Positions 52,201 through 64,000 of a stretch of 64,000 nucleotides of DNA are shown one piece after another; position 1 is the stretch's first letter; every line of letters starts with the position of its first letter. Origin of the DNA: Numida meleagris. Its lineage: Eukaryota; Chordata; Aves; Galliformes; Numididae. Under the pieces are notes generated by a model that made no database searches, had not been told where the DNA came from, and saw only the letters and a list, made by a program, of their open reading frames with translations. The DNA lies in contig NC_034415.1 of NCBI RefSeq assembly GCF_002078875.1, positions 20,814,039 to 20,878,038 of the forward strand, in the 5' to 3' direction. The position numbers and the translations under genes were made by a program.

Positions 52201-55200
52201 TGTACCTCTGGATAACTATGGCCCTGCGGTACAGCACATCCACGTCCACCCCTTCCAGCAGTGGGTAGCGCACCAGCTCGGCTGTCTGGAACATGTCTGC
52301 GTTGAGGTTCAGGTCCCTCTCCCAGAAGGACTTGAACTTAATCCCTCGTAGCCGGACGTTGTACCCTTGTTCTGCCAGGGAAGGACAGCGATGCTACAGG
52401 TGCATGCCAGCTTTTCCTCCCATGACCCCACAAAGCAGCCGGTGGGGCAGGGAAAAAACCAGAGGTGGCTGCATCCCTTGCACGAGCTCACCTCGGCACT
52501 CCAAGATGCGGATCTCCAGCACCGGCATGTGGGTATTCAAGTCACGCAGGATGCACACATTCTGATAGCTGCTCCTGCAGGCAGCATGGACCAATGGCAG
52601 GGCTGCAGGGCATAGCCCTGGCGAGGACAAAGCTGGGTTCCCACCAAGGGCATGCCAGCACCCCAAAGTCCTCAGCAGCAAAAGCCCCCGTGCCTCACCG
52701 GGGCTGCAGCAGGAGGGGATGGAGCAGAGAGGAGCAGCTGCTCACAACACAGAGGATGTCCTGAAGGAGGTGGGAATCGCATCCAGAGAAGAGCCAGGAA
52801 AGAGCACAGAGTCAGCAAGGACAAAGCAGGGCAGGAAGGCAAAGTGGCCACGAGCGGCCGCCTCAGCACAGACATTGGAGCAGAGCTAGCTGCGTGAATA
52901 AGAGTGAGGAACAGTGAGGGTGGTCCATTTTTGGAGGAAGCAGTGATTTGAGAGGACGAGTGAGTCGGTGTGTGATTCACTGGTGTTTCCGAAGCCCTTG
53001 CCAAGGTCCCTGCAAAGACCGACGGGTATGCAGGGAAAAACAACTGCGGCTGCCGGGATGCAGCGTGGAGACAGCTCCTACCGCCAGGAAAGGGACCTTG
53101 ATGGTCTCACAGGTGTTTCTTCAAACGGAAATCATCCAAAAAGTGCAAACAGATGAGTCTTGGGGGAGGAGGAGGAAATCTTCGCACCTCTAGGTGCTCA
53201 CCTCAAGAAGGGTGCTACAAGGATGCAGGGCAGATAGAGAGGTAAAGCACTGCAACTACAGCACAGCAGAGGTGCTCAGAAAGCACTCAGGCAGCAGCAG
53301 TGCTGCACCCCCAGAGGCAAGAAAGAGGAGGAATGCCCTCCAAAATCCCCAGCTAGGAGGAAGTACACCACAGCTCAGCTGACACAGCACAGATGAAGCT
53401 CAGAAGCAGACATGAAGGTGCTGGGCTGGCAGATGGAGTTGGGCCGAGGCTGCTCCTCTCCCATTACTCACTCGTTGATCAGGACGGTTCTCAGGTGCTG
53501 CAGCCTGTTGGCTGGCCCTCCGTACACCGCCACCCGCCTGGGGATGTAGGAGCTGATGTTTGCATTCAGCATCAGCCACAGCTTCCTGGGGACAAGAAGA
53601 GCACGAGGCAGCATTGTCCTCCCCTCATGAGCTGCTCAGAGATGCTGTCAGAGGCATCCCAGGGCTAGGGACAGGGCTGTGTCCTCCTGGAGCTGCAGCC
53701 CAGGGAAAGCTGCACTTGAGAGGAAGACTATGCTCTGTCCCTGGCACAACCGCCACCAGGGAGGGGACATCCTCGGGTCTCACTTGATGATGGTGCCTTT
53801 CTTCATGTGGAGCCGCACCCAGTGCTGCCCAGGGGGCCCGTTGCTCTCCCAGAAGGTGTCTGCCTGGTTGTCTGTCAGGTGGGATATTTTGAAGTCATCC
53901 TGGAAGAGCGCAACAAGTAGAGGAAGGAAGCTGAGCACCTTTGGGCACACCACGGCCATACCCAGGACAGTTTTGCTGCAGACACCCTGGCAGCTTCACT
54001 AATGCAGCAAAGACCACCACTGCCCCTTCCCCTCATGGAGGTGATTCTCCCTGCAGCTGTAGGATGCTCGGGCACACTGTGCCGCAGCAGGTTGTAGGGG
54101 ACAGAGGAGCCCCGCGACGCACCAGCTGTGAGGAGACCTCTATGCTGTTGAGGTGGTCCTTAACGCAGTCCTTGCAGCATAGATCCCTCTCGGTGATATC
54201 ATACAGGAAGCGCCCCAGCTCCATGTCCTGCTCGTAGCTCCAATCTGGGGGCACTGACCTATGGGGGTCCATGGTAACGGAATGAGGAGACCACGCTGTG
54301 CCCCATACCCACCCATCAGAGCCATGGCCCAGCTCAAGGCGGCCCCAGCATCCTGCCATCAGGACATGGGATGGCCCTGAACAGCTGCATCTCTAGTGCC
54401 ACGCCAGGTGTTTATGGCCACCCCAGCCCAGCAGGAATAGTGCTACGCCATTGCTCCAACAATCCCTGGAGCAAAGGCCATCGCTGGGTGGCATCGATGC
54501 AGAAGGCATCAGCCAGCACCCGCCCTCCCAGCCCTGCAGGCATGGCCACCCCCAGGGCACCACGGTACCGCTCCATGAGCTGTGCTTGTACCGAAACTTC
54601 TGCACCACAGCCTCATCCGGCTCGACTAGTGTGGGCTTCTCTCCCAGCCGCATGGAGTACATCAGGTCCACCACTTGTTCCCAGCTAAATGGAAGGGTCA
54701 CATAAGGGAAAAGAAAGGGTCAGCGCTCAGTGTGCCAGTGTGATTCCTGCCTTAGCCTGGTGTACAGGCACCAGTGGTGCCCAAGGGCTGTGGGAACAGC
54801 ACTGGGAGGACTGGTGTCACCCCACAGGCTAATGGGATAGCAGGGATGGCTGTCTGAGGGGAGCCAATGGGTTGGAAGAATGGTTGGGTCACACATCATC
54901 TCTAGGTCTCGCTGCATATGTCTGGCTGGCAGCAGAACACAGCAGCGTAGGCCTTACCTGGCCACAGGTTTGTAATCCGTGCTAAAGATCTGGTGCTGCT
55001 GCTGCTGGTTCCTCTCCACGGGATCCACTGGCACCAACTTATCTCCCCCATCTCTGAACCGCTGCGCCAGGACCCAGCCCTCCTCCAGCTCACAGCAGAC
55101 CCCGCACTCCTCCAGTTGCTCCTAAGGCACACCCGGTCCGAGGTGACACATCCCGCTCCCGAAGCGGGCACGGAACCGACAGCCGTGCCCCTAGCCGTTA

Positions 55201-55516
55201 CCTTGCTGAGCTTCACCCAGAGCCCCTCGCCGTTGCGGTACTCCTCGCCCGTAGCGCGGAGGCAGCCGCCCTTCCGCACCTCGATGGTGGCCCGCTTGGA
55301 GCCTCGCGCCGGCCCGGGGCCGTCCCAGACGCTGAGCAGGCTGCGAGAGGAAGCGGCGGCGGCCGCGGGGTCCTTGCAGATCTTGTACTGCACCTCGCGG
55401 GGCACGTAGCACAGCGCGGCGGGCAGCGGCCGGGAGCGGCGGAAGCACTCGCTGCACTGCAGCAGGAACCGCAGCCGGCCAAGCAGCTGGTGCGTGGCCT
55501 CCTCGCCCGCCCGCAT
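49135..55516 (-). CDS. HECTD3-like HECT-type E3 ubiquitin ligase (tandem paralogue, complete)
   Basis: This encodes a predicted E3 ubiquitin transferase that accepts ubiquitin on a HECT cysteine and passes it to substrates. The join is complement of 49135..49225, 49327..49398, 49470..49551, 49681..49755, 49918..50047, 50168..50374, 50457..50546, 50689..50808, 50892..50995, 51153..51217, 51321..51373, 51462..51644, 51926..52007, 52206..52371, 52492..52574, 53472..53585, 53784..53899, 54123..54258, 54592..54684, 54958..55121, 55202..55516. That is 2541 nt and 846 residues, against 861 in human HECTD3. Residues 1-200 are a HECTD3-type N-terminus. About 205-385 are a DOC/APC10 domain ([29 protein letters not shown]). 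About 495-843 are HECT, with active-site Cys806 in [14 protein letters not shown] (codon 49359-49361). All 20 introns are GT-AG and in frame. It is more diverged from human HECTD3 than the copy at 58.8-63.7 kb. The substrate is unknown. Confidence 0.9.
49327..49398 (-). CDS. HECTD3-like exon 20 (active-site cysteine)
   Basis: Acceptor ctcctaag, donor TCCTC|gtgagt. It encodes [20 protein letters not shown] and NYS. The codon for the predicted thioester cysteine (Cys806) is at 49361-49359. A second cysteine (Cys808) replaces the serine of the other copy. Confidence 0.92.
49470..49551 (-). CDS. HECTD3-like exon 19 (HECT C-lobe)
   Basis: Acceptor tccccag, donor TCCAT|gtgagt. It encodes [20 protein letters not shown] and IYPDRS. 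Confidence 0.92.
49681..49755 (-). CDS. HECTD3-like exon 18 (HECT)
   Basis: Acceptor gccacag, donor ACCACCG|gtgagt. It encodes [20 protein letters not shown] and FTT. Confidence 0.92.
49918..50047 (-). CDS. HECTD3-like exon 17 (HECT)
   Basis: Acceptor tcctcag, donor TTCA|gtaagt. It encodes [20 protein letters not shown] and [17 protein letters not shown]. Confidence 0.93.
50168..50374 (-). CDS. HECTD3-like exon 16 (HECT)
   Basis: Acceptor tggcag, donor GAGCAG|gtaacg. It encodes 69 residues, including [20 protein letters not shown] and [20 protein letters not shown]. This is one of the exons most alike between the two copies. Confidence 0.93.
50457..50546 (-). CDS. HECTD3-like exon 15 (HECT N-lobe)
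   Basis: Acceptor ctctgcag, donor GAGCTG|gtgagc. It encodes [20 protein letters not shown] and [10 protein letters not shown]. Confidence 0.92.
50689..50808 (-). CDS. HECTD3-like exon 14 (HECT N-lobe)
   Basis: Acceptor tcccacag, donor ATTCTG|gtgggc. It encodes [20 protein letters not shown] and [12 protein letters not shown]. Confidence 0.92.
50892..50995 (-). CDS. HECTD3-like exon 13 (HECT N-lobe)
   Basis: Acceptor tttgcag, donor AACCAG|gtttgg. It encodes [18 protein letters not shown] and [12 protein letters not shown]. Confidence 0.92.
51153..51217 (-). CDS. HECTD3-like exon 12
   Basis: Acceptor ccccacag, donor AACG|gtgaga. It encodes [20 protein letters not shown]. Confidence 0.9.
51321..51373 (-). 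CDS. HECTD3-like exon 11
   Basis: Acceptor ttctgcag, donor TACAG|gtgggt. It encodes [17 protein letters not shown]. The length of 53 nt is the same as in the other copy. Confidence 0.9.
51462..51644 (-). CDS. HECTD3-like exon 10
   Basis: Acceptor tccattag, donor ACCCAG|gtacag. It encodes [20 protein letters not shown], then [18 protein letters not shown] and NTVFTQ. The length of 183 nt is the same as the paired exon at 63561-63743. Confidence 0.9.
51854..51876. repeat. (CCCAG)n microsatellite in HECTD3-like intron 9
   Basis: About four and a half tandem CCCAG units were read directly. Confidence 0.75.
51926..52007 (-). CDS. HECTD3-like exon 9
   Basis: Acceptor gtcttcag, donor CTCAGG|gtgagc. 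It encodes [20 protein letters not shown] and STFSVLR. The linker between DOC and HECT is poorly conserved here. Confidence 0.82.
52206..52371 (-). CDS. HECTD3-like exon 8 (end of DOC domain)
   Basis: Acceptor ctggcag, donor CAGAG|gtacag. It encodes [20 protein letters not shown] and [20 protein letters not shown]. Confidence 0.9.
52492..52574 (-). CDS. HECTD3-like exon 7 (DOC domain)
   Basis: Acceptor cctgcag, donor CGAG|gtgagc. It encodes [20 protein letters not shown] and IRILECR. Confidence 0.88.
53472..53585 (-). CDS. HECTD3-like exon 6 (DOC domain)
   Basis: Acceptor tccccag, donor AACGA|gtgagt. It encodes [20 protein letters not shown] and [17 protein letters not shown]. The following 897-bp intron is the longest in the gene and contains no recognised exon. 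Confidence 0.87.
53784..53899 (-). CDS. HECTD3-like exon 5 (DOC domain)
   Basis: Acceptor tcttccag, donor ATCAA|gtgaga. It encodes [19 protein letters not shown] and [15 protein letters not shown], the start of the DOC/APC10 fold. Confidence 0.9.
54123..54258 (-). CDS. HECTD3-like exon 4
   Basis: Acceptor cccatag, donor CAGCTG|gtgcgt. It encodes [20 protein letters not shown] and ends [10 protein letters not shown], matching the human region just before the DOC domain. Confidence 0.87.
54592..54684 (-). CDS. HECTD3-like exon 3
   Basis: Acceptor catttag. It encodes [20 protein letters not shown] and ends CAG AAG TTT CG|gtacaa. This donor, not the later GT at 54585, restores [10 protein letters not shown] in the next exon. 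Confidence 0.82.
54958..55121 (-). CDS. HECTD3-like exon 2
   Basis: Acceptor ccttag, donor CCAG|gtaagg. It encodes [20 protein letters not shown] and ends DYKPVA plus a split Ser codon. Phase 0 in, 2 out. Confidence 0.88.
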
Positions 55517-55830
55517 CGCGCTCCGCGCCTCCGAGCCCCGCACCGCACAGCTCCCGCAACGCACCGCCGCCCGGCCCCGGGCGCCCCCGCTGCCGCCTCC
55601 GCCCGCGGCCGCCCTCGGCTCCGCCTCCGGTCCCCGGGGCCGCCGTCACCGCCCCACCCCCCGCCGCTGTGCCGGGAAGCGGCTGCGTTCCTCCCATCAC
55701 CCCCGCACCGCCCGGCCCTGCGCCCTACAAGCAGAGCGGGCACCGGGAAAAGCTAGATGTCGCCCGGGAAAAGAGGGAGCTGGGGTCACGCTACAGCGAA
55801 AGGTAGCTCGGGGCGGGTGGGGGGAAATGG
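55190..55830 (-). promoter_or_regulatory. CpG island promoter of the HECTD3-like gene
   Basis: Very high GC and dense CpG cover exon 1 and about 300 bp upstream, in contrast with the flanks. No TATA box was seen. The transcription start is not resolved. Confidence 0.65.
55202..55516 (-). CDS. HECTD3-like exon 1 (start codon exon)
   Basis: The first ATG in frame is at 55516-55514; the frame is open further upstream but only through non-ATG codons. It encodes 105 residues, including [29 protein letters not shown] and GLWVKLSK, which align with the human HECTD3 N-terminus. It ends AAG|gtaacg in a CpG island. Confidence 0.88.
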
Positions 55831-58733
55831 TGCTGCCCAGGGCGGCTTCTACCACAGAACACCCTGCCCCAGGGCGGCTTTAACTCTGAACTCGGTCACC
55901 TCGGGATGATTCACATCGCGGCTTGTCACATACCGGGGGGGATGAGGCGGTGGGGAACAGTCAGCCCCACCCTGCGCTGCATGGAGCGCCCTGGGCTGGG
56001 CACACAACAGCTGCGTTCAGGAGAGGCTGGCAGAGCTCAAAGGTCCCCCCTGCGCTGCCTGCGCTCACGGCAGGGCATAGTCCAGCTCCATCCCTACCTG
56101 TGACAACATCAGCCCTGGGCTGTTACCCAACAGCAGCTGCCCCAGGGCCGGGCTCTTCTCCCCCCGGGGCCAATTTCCGCATCACTTCCAGCTCAGCCCG
56201 TGACATCCCTCTCCAGCAGTGCATAACACAACAGCACTATGCAGAACCCCCAGCAGAACATCATCAGAAACACCACCAGGGGTTGGTTAGTTCATTTTAT
56301 TTTAGATCCTAGGTGAGGTAGGGACAGACAGCTCCTGTCCACCTATTTATAGCTTGTCAGAGTCCAGGGCAGTAGTGGAAGAACAAGAACAGCTAGTCTA
56401 CACGTGCGTATTAATCGCCTGAAGCTATTCTATAACCATTCAGCAAGCTGAAAGCAGGGGAGAGAGAGAGAGAGTGGTTCCTCAGAGCTGTCCCAGCACT
56501 GATCCCTCCCCAGCTCTTTCTTCCCTGCACACCCATGCACCCAGCAGCTCGTCCCAGCACCTTCTTTGACTGCCCCATGTCCAAACACCGACCTTGACCT
56601 ATTCCAGTCCCAGAGATGGAGGGGGGACGTGCAGCCTCTGGGTCCTGCTCACAGCTCCCTGCGCTGCCCAAGAGGGTGCCCCTATCCCGGCCCCAGACAG
56701 GAGGAGGAGGCCACACCACCATAGTACACAGCCTGTCCGTCCCCACAAATGTCACCTCACCCTGTCACCTCCAAAATAAAAACCAAAAATGCACCTGTCC
56801 ATGCCCTGCAATAAAGCACTACAGAGGAGTTCATCTTCCCTTCTTTGAGCTCTGCAGGTAAATGACCTGCCCTGCTGCTGACCTCCCTCACTGTTAAGCA
56901 GGCAAAGTCAGAGAAAGCAGGATTGATTCCACCCCATCAGCGTCCAGAAAGGACCTAGGATGGCCCACCTCAAGCCCCACCTCACCCTGCTGCTCTCTGG
57001 GCTCCCTAGTGTGATGCTGAGGACCCTGCAACACTCCTGCCCCTGGCCAAGGCAGCAGGTCAAAGCTCTTCCATCAGCTTACTCATGACGACTTAAAGCA
57101 AACATGCTGGGCTGTGACTCAGCCACCAGAGCAGAAGGGTATCACACACTGCCCTGCTGCTGTGCATACTTTGCTGCTGAAATCAGCTGCAAAGTCACGG
57201 AGCTCAATTCTGAGATACCTCTAGGATTTACAAAAAACTCCTCCAGCAGACAGGGCTTAGCACGCAGCACATCACATGCGGAAGGCTCTGCTGCAGGCCA
57301 GGGCTGCCAAAAGGGACTTTCCTACTCACCCTATGCTCCTTCCACTCACTGCAAAGCAAGGAGACTTCAGCCTGTGCTCTGCTGATCCTGCGTTCCTTTC
57401 AGTACATCTCCTCAGCAGTTCTGGGAATAATGGCAGCTTCCAAGAAAACTGGTAAAGGGAATGACTTCGTTTACAAGCAGGAGCAATTTCTGGATGACAG
57501 ACTCCTTCAGCAGAGGAGAGGAAGGCATGTGTTCAGACATGGTAAATCCTAACTCACAGCACTGGCCCCGCTCCAGTGCAAGTGACTCAGTGGCTCTCAC
57601 TAGTGATGGCCCAGCAGCTCTCAGGGACTGAGGATGCAGATGAGGTGTAAAAGCAGACTCACACGGGTAGCTCACAGTGCTAGGCAATCCCTAGCCCTGC
57701 TCAGGGCTGGATAAATCCAGGAATGGTTTTGATGTTGTAAAGCTTTCATTGCCCACTGCCTGGTTGCACACTGACCTGCTCCAAACTCAGAAACACACAC
57801 GGCTTCTCCACTGCCCTGAGACAAAGGCTTTCCTTGTCGCCCCCCTACTCCCTCCACCTCCTTTGCCATGGCAGAGAGAAAGCAGAGGCCAGTGCTCCCC
57901 TGCCTGCTACTGCTCCCACCTCTGCTGTCTGGGAGAAGAGCTTGGCCCTGCCTGCACATCTCCATGAGAACCGTAACAGATTAATTGTAACACAGGCTTT
58001 TAGGAGAAAACGAAGGCTCAAAGAGCCTGGGAGAACAGCTGCTAGGCTACCATCATGCCCTGGGCAGAATGCAGAACCAGAAGACTATAGAGAGGGAGGA
58101 AAGCAAATTGTTCCCACCTCCTGCAGGGGAGCAGCTCCCCCAGCAGTTGCTGCTCCGCAATGGTGCGGAGAATCACAGGTGGTCACAGGAACAGTGGTTC
58201 TGTGGGATGTAACAGCACCCCACAGCACCCACATTCTTACTGTGCAAACCTGTTGTGACACCTGGTGGCCACAAGTACCCCTGCAGCACTCATCACCAGT
58301 CTGCTTCACTTCTCAAACCTAGATGAATGATCTCATTTCCATGACATCATGTGAAAGCAGGAACAAGGCAAAGGAATGCAGTCAGGACACTTGGGCTAGG
58401 ACACAGTGGCTTTCTCTGAACACCCAATGTTTTCAGCTGCAGCTCACAGTTCTTCCTCCCCTACTGTGACCTGCCATGTAACTCTGTGGCCCCACCTGCT
58501 TCTGCTCAGAGCAGAGCACAGCCTGGGAAGAGTGAGACTAAGTTATGGAGCTGCAATGGGAACACTGGGAGAAGAAACTCATTGCAAAAGTCTACCAGGC
58601 CTTTCTGATGCATGAGGGCTGGGAACAGGGTTTCATTACTGCAATAACATTTTCACTTCAAGCCAGTTCCAAACCTCTGTGTCCGAAGTGGTGCTGGTTA
58701 CCACTGCAGGAAGCCAGGCTTCACACCTAGATG
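55831..58733. other. Intergenic region between the two HECTD3 genes
   Basis: About 2.9 kb with no recognised protein. It contains a GA dinucleotide run at 56459-56474, a minus-strand AATAAA at 56296-56301 and plus-strand AATAAA hexamers at 56775 and 56810. No HECTD3-like peptide was found here, so no third copy is apparent. Confidence 0.6.
56459..56474. repeat. (GA)n microsatellite
   Basis: A GA dinucleotide run in the interval between the two HECTD3 genes. Confidence 0.8.
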
Positions 58734-58739
58734 TTTATT
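58734..58739 (-). terminator. HECTD3: Poly(A) signal of HECTD3
   Basis: An AATAAA on the minus strand lies about 90 bases past the TGA stop at 58832-58830, implying a 3' UTR of roughly 110 nt. Confidence 0.6.
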
Positions 58740-58829
58740 ATATATACATATCCTGGGGGAACAAGGGAGCTCTTCCCACTGTACGGCTTTGTCAAGTGAT
58801 TGTCCATGCTGCTTTCTCAGGCTGCAACA

Positions 58830-63743
<4,914 letters not shown>

Positions 63744-64000
63744 CTGCCAACAGGTAAGTTCAAAATGTCAGAAGTGCCCAGTGCCCAAAGCACATTACCT
63801 ACTTCCTAGGTCCTTCCCCTTCTCAAAGCCATGACCTCCTACACACAGCCACATTCTTCTCAACAGAATTTTCTCTATCTGATCTACTGTCTCCAAAGAC
63901 TTTCCTTTCTGGCTTAATGGACAGACTGAGCCCAACTCTCCCTCCATCAGCAGCCATCTGATACTCACACTCTAGTGTTGCTTGGACTCTCCCTCACTCT
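63744..64000 (-). other. HECTD3 intron (part)
   Basis: This sequence lies upstream of exon 10 of HECTD3. No preceding exon was recognised before the right edge. A gtgagt near 63970 is preceded by an in-frame stop in the required phase, so it was not used. Confidence 0.6.

Noticed and set aside
54570..54590. Alternative donor (GGAGCGgtaccg) for exon 3 of the HECTD3-like gene
   Set aside because: It gives the wrong phase into exon 4. The upstream TTTCGgtacaa donor keeps the conserved VPPDWSYE peptide.
54902..55564. 220-codon minus frame taken as a single gene
   Set aside because: Only the part 55202-55516 is coding, as exon 1 of the HECTD3-like gene. The rest is intron 1 and exon 2 in the wrong frame. 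The frame's apparent start at 55564 is not an ATG.
55191..55743. Other-frame Arg/Gly/Ala-rich frames over exon 1
   Set aside because: They are shadows of the real exon in a CpG island.
63940..64000. Possible HECTD3 exon before the gtgagt near 63970
   Set aside because: In the phase needed to join the next exon the frame has a TAG stop, and the peptide does not resemble the linker region.

Overview
The window looks like vertebrate nuclear DNA, most likely from a bird (galliform, chicken-like). Three things support this. There is a CR1 LINE 3' end at about 13.0 kb. Interspersed repeats are otherwise few. Three split genes are present whose peptides match vertebrate EIF2B3 and HECTD3, which are also head-to-tail neighbours on human 1p34.1. 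All recognised genes lie on the minus strand, so transcription runs from right to left. I identified them by reading conserved peptides between consensus splice sites, not by database search.

Region 1 to about 48.7 kb is the 5' half of EIF2B3 (eIF2B gamma subunit). It holds a non-coding first exon at about 48.61-48.67 kb in a CpG-rich promoter with an NRF1-type palindrome. Four coding exons follow (48272-48419, 46296-46435, 29747-29906, 24401-24512), encoding about the first 187 residues of the nucleotidyltransferase-like domain. The other roughly 40% of this stretch, 1-24.4 kb, appears to be one very long intron, with the remaining exons beyond the left edge. The introns contain a CR1 copy, several older SINE/LINE remnants, homopolymer tracts and some blocks that read like conserved non-coding elements (notably 4.2-5.75 kb and 39.1-39.5 kb).

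Region 49.1-55.8 kb is a complete compact gene of 21 coding exons. It encodes an 846-residue HECTD3-like HECT E3 ubiquitin ligase with a conserved N-terminal region, a DOC/APC10 domain and a HECT domain with the active-site cysteine. Its 5' end is a CpG island. Its AATAAA signal overlaps the stop codon.

Region 55.8-58.7 kb is intergenic. Region 58.8-64 kb holds the last 12 coding exons (421 residues) of a second HECTD3 gene, running off the right edge. This second copy is closer to human HECTD3, so it is the likely orthologue. The compact copy next to EIF2B3 is a diverged tandem paralogue. The eleven exons compared in full (the equivalents of exons 10-20) have identical lengths and splice phases in both copies, so the duplication was of genomic DNA and both copies look functional. 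This tandem pair is the main finding. No prokaryotic-type features, tRNA, rRNA, CRISPR or intact retroviral genes were seen.
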